From Ferrovibrio sp036381655 (GTDB taxonomy: Bacteria > Pseudomonadota > Alphaproteobacteria > Ferrovibrionales > Ferrovibrionaceae), in NCBI RefSeq assembly GCF_036381655.1, contig NZ_DASVCJ010000082.1:59338-123337 (forward strand): 64,000 nt of DNA, read 5' to 3'. Positions 8,852 through 17,258 of the stretch are shown in pieces (the first letter of the stretch is position 1; the number at the start of each line of letters is the position of its first letter). Under the pieces are notes generated by a model. The model searched no databases and was not told where the DNA came from. It saw only the letters and a list, made by a program, of their open reading frames with translations. Position numbers and translations under genes: made by a program.

Positions 8852-10084
8852 ATGAACCTGCTGCCCGAGTTACCAGCAGGTGAGCCCGGCGCATTCGCCG
8901 AGAATATCGTGCATTTCGTGCGGCTTTTGCGTGCCTCCGGCCTTCCGCTTGGCCCCGGCAAGGCGCTGGATGCCGTGCGCGCCGTGGAAGCGGCCGGTAT
9001 CCGCCGGCGCGACGATCTCTACTGGACGCTGTTTGCCGTCCTGGTCAACCGCCGCGATCAGCGCGAGTTGTTCGATCAAGCCTTCCATATCTTCTGGCGC
9101 GACCCGAAGATATTGGAGCGCATGATGAGCCTGTTGCTGCCGGAGGCGGAAGGCACCGCCGAACCGAAGAAGAGCGAGGTTTCCCAACGCGTCCGCCAGG
9201 CCCTGCTGTCGGCGCATGGCCGGAACCGCAAGGCCGGCGAGCAGAAGGATGTCGAGATCGACGCCACGCTGACCTTCTCGGCCGAAGAGCTTCTGCAGCA
9301 GAAGGATTTCGCCGAGATGACGGCGGAAGAACTGGACCGGGCCAAAGCGGCCCTAGCCCGCCTCGAATGGCCGTTCAAGCCGCAGCATGTCCGCCGCCTC
9401 AAGCCCGACGACCGGGGCCATCGCATCGACCTGCGCGCCAGCCTGCAGGCCAGCCTGCGCAGCGGCGGCGCCATCATCCCGCTCAGGCGCAAAAGCCCGG
9501 GGGAACGGCCGCCGCCGCTTGTCGTGCTCTGCGACATTTCCGGCTCGATGAGCCAATACAGCCGCATGTTCCTGCATTTCATGCATGCGCTCACCAACGA
9601 CCGGGCGCGCGTGCATTCCTTTCTGTTCGGTACGCGGCTGACCAATGTGACCCGCCTGTTACGGCAGCGCGATGTCGACAAGGCCCTCGCCGCCGTCAGC
9701 GAAAAGGTCCCCGACTGGTCCGGCGGTACCCGGATCGGCACCACCTTGGAGGAGTTCAACCGGCTGTGGTCCCGCCGCGTGCTGGGCCAGGGTGCCGTAG
9801 TGCTGCTGGTGACGGATGGCCTCGACCGCGAAGGCGGCGCCGGGCTGGCGCGGGAGATGGAGCGCCTGCACAAATCCTGCCGCCGCCTGATCTGGCTCAA
9901 CCCCTTGCTCCGCTGGGACGGCTTCGAGCCGAAGGCGGCAGGAATCCGCGCCATTCTGCCCCATGTTGACGATTTCAGGCCGGTTCACAATCTTAACTCC
10001 ATCGCCGATCTGGTGGCGGCGCTGAGCCATGGCAGCAATGCCGGCAATCGCCTGCAGCAGACTATGAAAAGGATGGCGGCATGA
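8852..10084 (+). CDS. VWA-containing CoxE-like protein
   Basis: This 410-residue protein has an N-terminal helical region, a charged linker, and a C-terminal von Willebrand A domain. The metal-ion-dependent adhesion motif DISGS lies at residues 228-232, and later parts of the site appear as GGTRIG and VTDGLD. It matches the CoxE/DUF58-like partners that work with MoxR ATPases. It starts 4 nt after the ATPase gene, and its stop overlaps the start of the next gene (ATGA at 10081), so translation is coupled. In Oligotropha-type cox clusters, CoxD and CoxE mature the CO dehydrogenase active site; here the target is inferred, not shown. Confidence 0.9.
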   Translation: MNLLPELPAGEPGAFAENIVHFVRLLRASGLPLGPGKALDAVRAVEAAGIRRRDDLYWTLFAVLVNRRDQRELFDQAFHIFWRDPKILERMMSLLLPEAEGTAEPKKSEVSQRVRQALLSAHGRNRKAGEQKDVEIDATLTFSAEELLQQKDFAEMTAEELDRAKAALARLEWPFKPQHVRRLKPDDRGHRIDLRASLQASLRSGGAIIPLRRKSPGERPPPLVVLCDISGSMSQYSRMFLHFMHALTNDRARVHSFLFGTRLTNVTRLLRQRDVDKALAAVSEKVPDWSGGTRIGTTLEEFNRLWSRRVLGQGAVVLLVTDGLDREGGAGLAREMERLHKSCRRLIWLNPLLRWDGFEPKAAGIRAILPHVDDFRPVHNLNSIADLVAALSHGSNAGNRLQQTMKRMAA

Positions 10085-10425
10085 TCCCGGAGACGATGAA
10101 GACAGCGATGAACGAGGACATCCTCTCCACGGCGCAGGCCTGGAAGAGTGCCGGCAAGGGCGTCGCTCTGGCCACGGTGGTGACCACCTGGGGCTCGGCT
10201 CCGCGCCCGATGGGCAGCCAGCTCGTCGTGGATCAGGATGGCAAATTTCTCGGCTCCGTTTCCGGCGGCTGCATCGAAGGGGCCGTCATCACCGAAGCCC
10301 TGGATGTGATCGCCGATGGCAAGCCGCGGTTGCTCGATTTCGGCGTTTCCGATGCTCAGGCCTGGGAAGTCGGCCTGGCCTGCGGCGGCAAGATTCAGGT
10401 TTTCGTTGAACGGTTGGACGAATGA
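10081..10425 (+). CDS. XdhC/CoxI N-terminal-domain protein
   Basis: This 114-residue protein consists of the XdhC/CoxI N-terminal domain alone. The typical block runs from TVVTTWGSAPRPMGSQLVV through GSVSGGCIEGAVI to DFGVSDAQAWEVGLACGG. XdhC proteins bind molybdenum cofactor, help to sulfurate it and deliver it to xanthine-dehydrogenase-like enzymes. In many species this domain is fused to a Rossmann domain; here that partner is encoded by the next gene with an ATGA overlap. The start also overlaps the VWA gene stop, so the three are one translationally coupled unit. Confidence 0.9.
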   Translation: MIPETMKTAMNEDILSTAQAWKSAGKGVALATVVTTWGSAPRPMGSQLVVDQDGKFLGSVSGGCIEGAVITEALDVIADGKPRLLDFGVSDAQAWEVGLACGGKIQVFVERLDE

Positions 10426-11144
10426 AGAAGACAATCCTCGATCAACTGCAGCAGGACCGCGCCGAGAAGCGCCCGGTCGTGCTTGCCACATTCCTGAAGA
10501 CCGGCGAACAGCGGCTGCTTTACCTTTTCGGCAAGAAGGGGCTGAAGCACATCGATCCGCGCATTGGCGAAGCGGCCCGTGCGGCGCTTCTGGAAGACAA
10601 GCCGCGCACCATCGAGACCGAGCAAGGCCCCCTCTTCCTGAATGTCTTCAATCCGCCGCTGCGGCTGATCCTGATCGGCGCCGTCCATATCGCCCAGGCG
10701 CTGGTGCCGATGGCGCAATTCACCGGCTATGAAGTCACCGTCATCGATCCGCGCAGCGCTTTCGGCTCGGCAGAACGCTTTCCCGGCGTAACCTTGTCGA
10801 ACGACTGGCCGGACGAAGCGATGGCCGAGCTGAAGCCCGATCTGCGCACCGCGGTCGTCACGCTGACCCACGATCCGAAGATCGACGATCCGGCACTGAT
10901 TGCGGCGCTGAAATCGGACGCCTTCTATATCGGCGCGCTGGGCAGCAAGAAGACGCATGCCGCCCGGCTGGAGCGGCTGCGCGCGGCGGGTATCTCCGAG
11001 CATGAATTCGCCCGCATCCACGGCCCGGTGGGCTTGAGCATCGGCGCCAAATCGCCGGCTGAAATCGCCATAGCGATCCTGGCGCAGATGACGGCCGCGT
11101 TGCGCCAGCCGGCCGAGCGCAGCCCCGCCACGGAGGCGGCCTGA
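10422..11144 (+). CDS. XdhC family protein with C-terminal Rossmann domain
   Basis: This 240-residue protein has a shortened, diverged XdhC-like N-terminal segment (residues 1-80) and an XdhC C-terminal Rossmann domain with LRLILIGAVHIAQALVPMA, VIDPRSAFGSAERFPG and FYIGALGSKKTHAARLERL. The last third contains GPVGLSIGAKSPAEIAIAILAQ, a strongly conserved XdhC segment. The glycine pattern of the nucleotide loop (G-A-V-H-I-A) is altered compared with a classical GxGxxG. It probably completes the cofactor-handling unit with the preceding XdhC piece. Its start overlaps that gene by 4 nt, and the next gene starts 3 nt after its stop. Confidence 0.9.
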   Translation: MKKTILDQLQQDRAEKRPVVLATFLKTGEQRLLYLFGKKGLKHIDPRIGEAARAALLEDKPRTIETEQGPLFLNVFNPPLRLILIGAVHIAQALVPMAQFTGYEVTVIDPRSAFGSAERFPGVTLSNDWPDEAMAELKPDLRTAVVTLTHDPKIDDPALIAALKSDAFYIGALGSKKTHAARLERLRAAGISEHEFARIHGPVGLSIGAKSPAEIAIAILAQMTAALRQPAERSPATEAA

Positions 11145-11147
11145 GCC

Positions 11148-12791
11148 ATGTTCTTCGGATCCGTGCCGGTACAGGAAGCGGTCGGCGGCGTGCTTGGCCA
11201 CAGCATCGGCGTCGGCAAGGAGCGCTTCAAGAAGGGCCGCGTGCTGAGCGCCGCCGATGTCGAAGCCTTGCTGGCGGCAGGCCACAAGCAGGTGCATATC
11301 GCCCGGCTCGATCCCGATGACATGCCCGAGGATGAGGCTGCGGGACGCATCGCCGCCGCCGCTGCCGGCTCGGGCGTCCGGGTGGCCGCCGCTTTCACCG
11401 GGCGCGCCAACCTGTATGCCGAAGCCGCCGGCCTGGCCCGCATCGACACGGCGCGGCTAGATGCCGTCAATGAGCTCGACGAAGCGCTGACCATAGCGAC
11501 GGTGGCGGATTACGAGCCGGTCGAGCCGGGCCAGATGCTGGCCACGGTGAAGGTCATTCCCTTTGCCGCCCCCCGCAAGGTGATCGAGCGCGGCGAGAGC
11601 ATTCTGCGCGAAACGACGCCTCTCGTGCAGGTCGCCGCCTTCCGCCCCTGCAATGCGGGCCTGGTGGTGACTTTCGTGCCGGAAACGAAGGAGAGCGTTC
11701 TGGCCAAGACCGAGCAATCGGTCGCGCAGCGCCTGGCCCATCTTGGCGGGCGCATCGCCGCCACCTGCAGGGTGCCGCATGACGATGCCGCGGTGGCCGA
11801 AGCCATCGCCGAACTCAAGGCGCGCGGCTGTGCCCCCATCTTCGTCTTCGGCGCATCGGCCACCGTCGACCGCCTCGACATGGTGCCGGCCGGGCTGACC
11901 CGTGCCGGCGGGGTGGTCGAGCATTTCGGCATGCCGGTCGATCCGGGCAACCTGCTGATGCTGGGCCGCCATGGCGACGTGCCCGTGGTCGGCGTGCCGG
12001 GCTGCGCGCGCTCGCCCAAGCTCAACGGCTTCGATTGGGTGCTGCAGCGGCTTTGCGCCGGCATACCGGTCGGCCGCCGGGACATCATGCGCATGGGGGC
12101 CGGCGGCCTGCTGAAGGAAATTCCCACCCGCCCGATGCCGCGCGCCGGCGGCGCTGCCGATGAGCCGGCATCCGCCGCGCCGCGGCGGCCGAAAATCGCC
12201 GCCCTGATCCTGGCCGCCGGCTTGTCGCGCCGCTTCGGCGATGGCCATAAGCTGCTCGCCGAGATCGACGGCAAGCCGGTAATCCGGCATGTGGTCGAGG
12301 CTGCCCTGGCCTCCAGCGCGCGCCCGATCCTGCTGGTTGTCGGCCATCAGGCGGAAGCCATCCGCCAGGCCGCGGGGACGGGCGATTTCAGCGTGGTCGA
12401 CAATCCGGCATACAAGGAAGGCCTTGCCGCATCCCTGCGCGCCGGCCTGACCGCCCTGCCACCCGGCCTGGATGGCGTGCTGATCTGCCTCGGCGACATG
12501 CCGGATGTCGGGCCGGCAGCGCTTGAAAAGCTGATCGCCGCCTTCAATCCCACCGAAGGTCGCGCCATCTGCCTGCCCACCCATGACGGCAAGCGCGGCA
12601 ACCCAACGTTGTGGGGTCTGCAGTTCCTGCCCGACCTGCTGCGCTTGGAAGGCGATACCGGTGCCCGCAGCCTTTTTGGTCCTTATGCGGACTGGATCTG
12701 CGAGGTCCCGGTCAACGAGCCCGGCATTCTACTTGATTACGACACGCCTGCCATGCTCGCGCAGCGACGCCCGTCCGGCCCAGCCGGCTAG
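11148..12791 (+). CDS. Molybdopterin-binding / MobA-like nucleotidyltransferase fusion
   Basis: This 547-residue protein joins two domains. Residues 1-340 form a MoeA/MogA-like molybdopterin-binding region (opening VPVQEAVGGVLGHS, later GMPVDPGNLLMLG and VPVVGVPGCARSPKLNGFDW). Residues 350-547 form a MobA-type NTP transferase with the nucleotide loop LILAAGLSRRFG, then KLLAEIDGKPVI and LICLGDMPDV. Such fusions are thought to make the cytosine dinucleotide form of the molybdenum cofactor needed by xanthine-dehydrogenase-family enzymes. It closes the coupled set of MoxR, VWA and XdhC genes, which strengthens the view that the set matures a molybdo-hydroxylase. A possible terminator overlaps its stop. 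Confidence 0.9.
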   Translation: MFFGSVPVQEAVGGVLGHSIGVGKERFKKGRVLSAADVEALLAAGHKQVHIARLDPDDMPEDEAAGRIAAAAAGSGVRVAAAFTGRANLYAEAAGLARIDTARLDAVNELDEALTIATVADYEPVEPGQMLATVKVIPFAAPRKVIERGESILRETTPLVQVAAFRPCNAGLVVTFVPETKESVLAKTEQSVAQRLAHLGGRIAATCRVPHDDAAVAEAIAELKARGCAPIFVFGASATVDRLDMVPAGLTRAGGVVEHFGMPVDPGNLLMLGRHGDVPVVGVPGCARSPKLNGFDWVLQRLCAGIPVGRRDIMRMGAGGLLKEIPTRPMPRAGGAADEPASAAPRRPKIAALILAAGLSRRFGDGHKLLAEIDGKPVIRHVVEAALASSARPILLVVGHQAEAIRQAAGTGDFSVVDNPAYKEGLAASLRAGLTALPPGLDGVLICLGDMPDVGPAALEKLIAAFNPTEGRAICLPTHDGKRGNPTLWGLQFLPDLLRLEGDTGARSLFGPYADWICEVPVNEPGILLDYDTPAMLAQRRPSGPAG

Positions 12792-12798
12792 GATTTTT
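12775..12798 (+). terminator. Weak terminator candidate after the Mo-cofactor gene set
   Basis: A 5-bp stem (CCGGC with GCCGG, loop CCA) overlaps the end of the coding sequence. It is followed seven bases later by a run of five T. The stem is short, so this may be a weak or incidental terminator for the operon that begins at 7909. Confidence 0.3.
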
Positions 12799-12967
12799 GC
12801 GGGGTTAATGAAATATTATCTACAACCACGCATTTATATGAGCTCATCCGGCTTTTGCCGTAGCGTGGAATTTGCCATATTGGACCGGCCGCGGGGGCAA
12901 AAACTACAGCTTAGATCGGCAGGTTGCCGCCCTCTCCACGACCGTTACCGGAGAAGCGACCGTTGCG

Positions 12968-14218
12968 ATGAGCGAGGCAGTTACACAAAACCAAGTGTCG
13001 TATGACGACGACAAGATGTTCGCCGATTTTGACCGTCTGGTGCGCGGCAAGATCTTCGGCGGGCGTCTGGCGGCCATCATCCAGTTCGCCAATCCTAAGA
13101 CCTTCGAGCGCAACCGCGAGAGCTACAATATCGTGGTGCACTCGATCCGGTCGCTGATGTCGAAATACGAGGGCACGTTTTACACGTTGCACGATTATAC
13201 GATCGTGCTGTTCGTCCGCCTCTCCGAGCGTTTTTTCGACCAGACCTTCGAGAAGCTGGTCCTGGAAATCGACGACATCCTGACCCGGAACAACGTCGCC
13301 ATCGGCCTGACGCCGGAGGAAGCCGAGAACGCCGTCCGCTGGTATCGGTTCGACAGCCAGCTCGAAGACCTGCAGGACTTGCTGGACAACGTCCAGCAGC
13401 GCTACCGCACGTTTTCCGAACGCCGCAAGCGTCTGCTCGCCAAGGCCGGCACGTCCGCCGGCGCCGGCGAAGGCACGCCGCTGACCCCCGGCGCCCTGCA
13501 GCAGATCGACGACATCCTCAAGAAGGCGGACGTCTCCACCTTCATGAAACGGCAGCCGGTCGCGTTATGCTTCGGCAACCAGCCGCCCCGGCCGATCTTC
13601 CAGGAAATTTTCGTCGGCGTGAACGAACTGCGCCAGGCAATCGCGCCGAATGTCAATCTGCGCGGCGCGCGTTCGCTGTTCCATCATCTTACGCGCACGC
13701 TGGATACCCGCGTCTTCCGCGCCCTGCTCGACGGCTATGTGACGCGCAACAGCGGCCCGTTCAGCATCAACCTCAATGTCAGCACGATCCTGAGCGACAC
13801 CTTCCGCGATTTCGACAGCCGCATCGGCAATATCGTGAAGAAGGAGCAGATCATCATCGAGATGCAGCGCTACGACGTGTTCTGGGATTACGGCGAGTAT
13901 CAGCTCGCCTGCGAGTTCCTGCACAATTCGGGCTATCGCATGCTGATCGACGGCATCACGCCGGATCTGCTGCAGTTGTTCGGCCGCAAGGAACTGAAGG
14001 CCGACTTCATCAAGCTATTCTATTTCCGCGACCGCCACGAGGATTGGGTGGACAAGGAACTGGCCGCCCGGATTTCGGAAGCCGATCCCAACCGTGTCAT
14101 CATGGCCCGCTGCGAAACGGAAGATGCGATGAAGGCTGGCATGGCGGCCGGTATCCGGCTGTTCCAGGGCTGGCATATCGACAATCTGATCCGCGCCTCG
14201 CGCGAAGTTGTGAACTAA
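12968..14218 (+). CDS. Degenerate EAL-domain protein
   Basis: From the ATG at 12968 (GGAGAAG 11 nt upstream) the protein has 416 residues. The first half is helical and unassigned. From about residue 170 it follows the EAL phosphodiesterase fold: SINLNVSTILS, then IIIEMQRYDVFWDYGEY, LIDGITPDLL, DFIKLFYFRD, MARCETEDAM and GIRLFQGWHID. The EAL signature itself is absent and the usual D-D-F-G is I-D-G-I. The Asn, Glu, Lys and late Glu positions seem to remain. It is therefore probably not an active cyclic-di-GMP phosphodiesterase, and could instead bind the nucleotide or act as a scaffold. There is no membrane segment. The small gene downstream is on the same strand, 43 nt away. Confidence 0.75.
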   Translation: MSEAVTQNQVSYDDDKMFADFDRLVRGKIFGGRLAAIIQFANPKTFERNRESYNIVVHSIRSLMSKYEGTFYTLHDYTIVLFVRLSERFFDQTFEKLVLEIDDILTRNNVAIGLTPEEAENAVRWYRFDSQLEDLQDLLDNVQQRYRTFSERRKRLLAKAGTSAGAGEGTPLTPGALQQIDDILKKADVSTFMKRQPVALCFGNQPPRPIFQEIFVGVNELRQAIAPNVNLRGARSLFHHLTRTLDTRVFRALLDGYVTRNSGPFSINLNVSTILSDTFRDFDSRIGNIVKKEQIIIEMQRYDVFWDYGEYQLACEFLHNSGYRMLIDGITPDLLQLFGRKELKADFIKLFYFRDRHEDWVDKELAARISEADPNRVIMARCETEDAMKAGMAAGIRLFQGWHIDNLIRASREVVN

Positions 14219-14261
14219 CCGGGCGGGCAGCCCTCAATCTGGGACATCACGGGGTCAGCCG

Positions 14262-14702
14262 ATGTGGAACCGTTCTTTCAATTCCAAACCCAACCAGACT
14301 GAGAATCAGGTGACGGAAATCCGCGCTCCGGCTACACCGGCGACGCCGAAGAGGGTCGCATCCGCGAAAGACAACGAGCGGATCGAGAAGATCCTGGCCA
14401 GCATCGCCATCGATACGTCGCAAACCTTCAACGCGATGCTCGATTCCCTGATGGGCGAACGCCCGGTCGCGCATCACGAAAGCACCCAGACGCGCGATTT
14501 CGTTCTGTCCGTATTCGACGAGATCCGGCAGGAAAGCAACCGCGACGCCGTCATCCTGGCCCGCAAGTTCGCCGATATGTGCATGCGCGCGGCGGATCAG
14601 TTGAACGACAATCACCAGCGGACGGTTGCGCGCTGCGTCAGCGAGTTGTTCGAACAGTTCGCCGCCAAGCTCGACCGCCGCGAGCCGGCCAATACGAACT
14701 GA
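14262..14702 (+). CDS. Hypothetical protein, helical C-terminal half
   Basis: This 146-residue protein has a disordered, Pro/Thr-rich N-terminus (residues 1-35) and then a helical region starting DNERIEKILASIAID and ending FEQFAAKLDRREP. There is no membrane segment, and only two cysteines. I do not recognise the family. It starts 43 nt after the degenerate EAL gene on the same strand, so the two may be cotranscribed. It ends 8 nt before the stop of a convergent unknown gene. Confidence 0.7.
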   Translation: MWNRSFNSKPNQTENQVTEIRAPATPATPKRVASAKDNERIEKILASIAIDTSQTFNAMLDSLMGERPVAHHESTQTRDFVLSVFDEIRQESNRDAVILARKFADMCMRAADQLNDNHQRTVARCVSELFEQFAAKLDRREPANTN

Positions 14703-14710
14703 GCCTACCG

Positions 14711-15508
14711 TCAGAGCGCGACCGGGCGATACTGTTCCAGTTCGCTGAGGAAATTGCCGGCGACCCGCGCCGGATCGTCCCCCGTGGTTTCCTCGAAAAG
14801 TTTGGCGTCTTCAGGCGGAAGCTTGGCGATGGGCCGGATCAGGCCATCGAAAAGCAGATAGAATTCCCGATCCCCGAACGGCAGCGCCGCCCCTTCGAAC
14901 GGACGCTCGACATAAACCGTCGAGGAGATGCCGACGGCGGTCGGATCATGCTGCATGACCTTCATGAGCCAATCGCGGCGCGTCTCGAACACCCGGAAAG
15001 CGCGGATGACACGGGCCACCACCTTGAAGAATATCCGCTTCGCCCGCGGATCGGCGTAATAGGCATTCCAATCCAGCTTGCCGCTCGATTGCGAACGCAA
15101 CTCTTCCGCGAGCGCCGCCGCCTCATCGGCCATGACGTCAACCTCGTCGCCGAACAGCGAGCGGACGAAGAAGAAGTAGTTGCCGATCAGGCGCCGGTCC
15201 AGCTTCTCCTGGGCGAAGAGCCGGTCCAACGGCTGCACCAGCAGGCGGCCGAAGGCGTTGACGCGCGCACCGCGCCGCTGGTCCTCCTCGATAACCTTGA
15301 TCAGCCCGTCATAGGAGGCCCGGTAGTAATGGTCGTAGTCGGGCGAGGTCTTCATCGCCTCGATCAGCTGCCTCAGCGTCTGCTGCGATACCACGCCGTC
15401 CTTGGCATGCATCGTGGCGCCCTGCAGAAGAGCCTCCAGCAGCTTGTTCGCCATCTGCCTCAGATAATCCGGGCCCCGGTTCAACATACTGGCTTCTATG
15501 TGGTCCAT
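14711..15508 (-). CDS. Conserved-looking hypothetical protein
   Basis: This 265-residue protein is rich in helix, acidic, without a signal peptide or transmembrane segment. Recognisable stretches are LEALLQGATMHAKDGVVS near residue 30, SLFGDEVDVMADEAAALAEEL near 120, and a C-terminal part with VYVERPFEGAALPFGDREFY. I cannot assign a family. It is divergent from purU, with 168 bp between the two starts, and convergent with the preceding hypothetical gene. Its codon use looks native. The middle part resembles no catalytic motif that I know. Confidence 0.7.
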   Translation of the reverse strand: MDHIEASMLNRGPDYLRQMANKLLEALLQGATMHAKDGVVSQQTLRQLIEAMKTSPDYDHYYRASYDGLIKVIEEDQRRGARVNAFGRLLVQPLDRLFAQEKLDRRLIGNYFFFVRSLFGDEVDVMADEAAALAEELRSQSSGKLDWNAYYADPRAKRIFFKVVARVIRAFRVFETRRDWLMKVMQHDPTAVGISSTVYVERPFEGAALPFGDREFYLLFDGLIRPIAKLPPEDAKLFEETTGDDPARVAGNFLSELEQYRPVAL

Positions 15509-15676
15509 GGCTTCGCCGACTCGCGTTTCCGTTTCCGGCAGCTTAAGCTTCGCTTTTTTTGGAAGCGAGGCAATTCTTGGTCAAAGACAGCGACTTGCAA
15601 TAGTTTGTTAACCTTGACATTGCGGTGTGGCACAACCGCCGCTACAGTGCGATCCCTTGTTTTCCTCGGTAGTCCC

Positions 15677-16528
15677 ATGAGTCTCATTCTTACCCTCTCC
15701 TGCCAAGACCGGCCGGGCATCGTGGCCGCCGTCTCCGGTTTCCTGGTTCAGCAGAATTTCAACATCCGCGATTCCGCCCAGTTCGGCGACGCCGAAACCG
15801 GCCTGTTCTTCATGCGGGTGAGCATCGACGATCTCGAGGGCAGCCGGACGGCCGAAACCGTTCGCGCCGCCTTCGTCCCCGTCGCCGCTCCATTCGGCAT
15901 GACCTGGGCGATTCACGACGAGCGGGAAAAGGCCCGCATCCTGATCCTGGTCTCGAAATTCGGCCATTGCCTGAACGATTTACTGTATCGCTATTCGATC
16001 GGCGCGCTTCCCATCGAGATTCCCGCCGTGGTCTCCAACCACCGTGACTGGTATCAGCGCGCCGCAGGCTACGATATTCCGTATCACCATTGGCCGGTAA
16101 CGCCGGACAATAAAGTCCAGCAGGAGCAGCGACTGCTGGAGCTTGTGCAGGCCGAGAAGATCGACCTCGTCGTCCTGGCCCGCTACATGCAGGTGCTTTC
16201 TCCCGCCTTGTGCAAGGCGCTGGCCGGCCGGATCATCAATATCCATCACTCCTTCCTGCCAAGCTTCAAGGGGGCCAGGCCCTACCATCAGGCGCATAGC
16301 CGCGGGGTCAAGCTGATCGGAGCGACGGCGCACTACGTTACCGAAGCGCTCGACGAAGGCCCGATCATCGAGCAGGAAGTGGCGCGGGTCGATCACGCCT
16401 ACTCGCCGGAGCAACTGGCCGCCACCGGCCGGGACATCGAAAGCTTGGTACTGGCGCGTGCCGTGAAATACCACGTCGAACACCGCATCTTTCTCAACGG
16501 CAATAAGACCGTAGTGTTTCGCGGCTGA
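15677..16528 (+). CDS. purU: Formyltetrahydrofolate deformylase
   Basis: PurU hydrolyses 10-formyl-THF to THF and formate, balancing one-carbon pools. The 283-residue protein begins with an ACT domain (SLILTLSCQDRPGIVAAVSG) and continues into the formyltransferase-like catalytic domain from about residue 85. The block HHSFLPSFKGARPYHQAHSR and the following GATAHYVTEALDEGPIIEQE carry the family's active-site His and Asp/Glu region. The frame is open far upstream (to 14579), but the ATG at 15677 matches the family's first residues. It is a single-gene unit followed by a GC-rich hairpin at 16536-16559. Confidence 0.95.
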   Translation: MSLILTLSCQDRPGIVAAVSGFLVQQNFNIRDSAQFGDAETGLFFMRVSIDDLEGSRTAETVRAAFVPVAAPFGMTWAIHDEREKARILILVSKFGHCLNDLLYRYSIGALPIEIPAVVSNHRDWYQRAAGYDIPYHHWPVTPDNKVQQEQRLLELVQAEKIDLVVLARYMQVLSPALCKALAGRIINIHHSFLPSFKGARPYHQAHSRGVKLIGATAHYVTEALDEGPIIEQEVARVDHAYSPEQLAATGRDIESLVLARAVKYHVEHRIFLNGNKTVVFRG

Positions 16529-16535
16529 CCATTCC

Positions 16536-16559
16536 GCAGCGCAGCATGAACTGCGCTGC
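16536..16559 (+). terminator. Strong hairpin after purU, no T-run
   Basis: GCAGCGCAG (16536-16544) pairs perfectly with CTGCGCTGC (16551-16559) around the loop CATGAA. It starts 7 nt after the purU stop. There is no T-run, so it may act as a 3'-end stabiliser rather than an intrinsic terminator. Confidence 0.4.
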
Positions 16560-16760
16560 AACTTCACCCTTGAATTCGCCTGAACGCACCTGCCGATGCG
16601 TCGCGTGCGGCGGCCTCATCGGCATTGTCTTTCTGCGGCAAAATTACCCTCGAATTGGAACTGCCGGCCTGCGGAGACGTTGTGGGAAGGCTCACGAGCA
16701 TTGGCGCTCGGCCTTGAAACAATGGTTTCAGGTGATCATCCGGGCCAAGGGAGGACACAG

Positions 16761-17219
16761 ATGCCACACATCATCGAAAAACTTCACCAGGATCACGAGC
16801 GCGTCGAGCAGCTCTTCACCAAGCTGCAGGCAACCAGCACGGGCGCCAAGAAAACCCGCGAAAACCTTTGCCGGACGCTGGCCCAGGAGTTGAAGGCCCA
16901 TACGCAGTTCGAGGAACGGATCTTTTATCCGGCTGTGCGGGAAAGCGGCGACGGCGCCGGCCCCAAGGTAAAGCATGCTCTTGAAGAGCATCGCGAAGTC
17001 GAACGCATGCTGATGCGGCTGGAGAAAATGGATGTCGCCAGCGAGGAATTCATGGACCTGATCGGGCAATTGCAGGAAGCCGTGCAGGAGCATGTCCGCG
17101 AGGAGGAAGACGAGATATTCCCGCTCGCCAGGAAAGGCATCGAGGAAGAGGATTCCACCCAAATGGCCATTCGCCACGACAAGATGATACGGGACGTCCG
17201 GCATCACGTCACACGCTGA
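16761..17219 (+). CDS. Hemerythrin HHE-domain protein
   Basis: This 152-residue protein is a four-helix bundle of the hemerythrin HHE type, which usually binds a di-iron centre and senses oxygen, NO or iron. Iron-ligand patterns are visible: HQDHERVEQLF near residue 9, HTQFEERIFYP near 47, HALEEHREVERM near 73, and HVREEEDEIFPLA near 111. The start at 16761 has GGGAGGA at 16749-16755; the longer frame from 16596 has no family character. It heads a run of three same-strand genes (DUF2934, DUF1194 next), 39 nt before the second. The context suggests a stress-related role, but this is inference. Confidence 0.9.
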   Translation: MPHIIEKLHQDHERVEQLFTKLQATSTGAKKTRENLCRTLAQELKAHTQFEERIFYPAVRESGDGAGPKVKHALEEHREVERMLMRLEKMDVASEEFMDLIGQLQEAVQEHVREEEDEIFPLARKGIEEEDSTQMAIRHDKMIRDVRHHVTR

Positions 17220-17258
17220 TGAAGGAGTTCGAGCCGCGACGGGTCAGGGAGTAGCGTT

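Noticed and set aside
15611..15650. Sigma-70-like promoter with TTGACA upstream of purU
   Set aside because: TTGACA at 15614-15619 has no good -10 element at 16-18 bp; the nearest candidate, TACAGT, is 23 bp away.
14579..15676. Upstream extension of the purU frame
   Set aside because: It overlaps two other genes, and the ACT domain of PurU begins exactly at the ATG at 15677.
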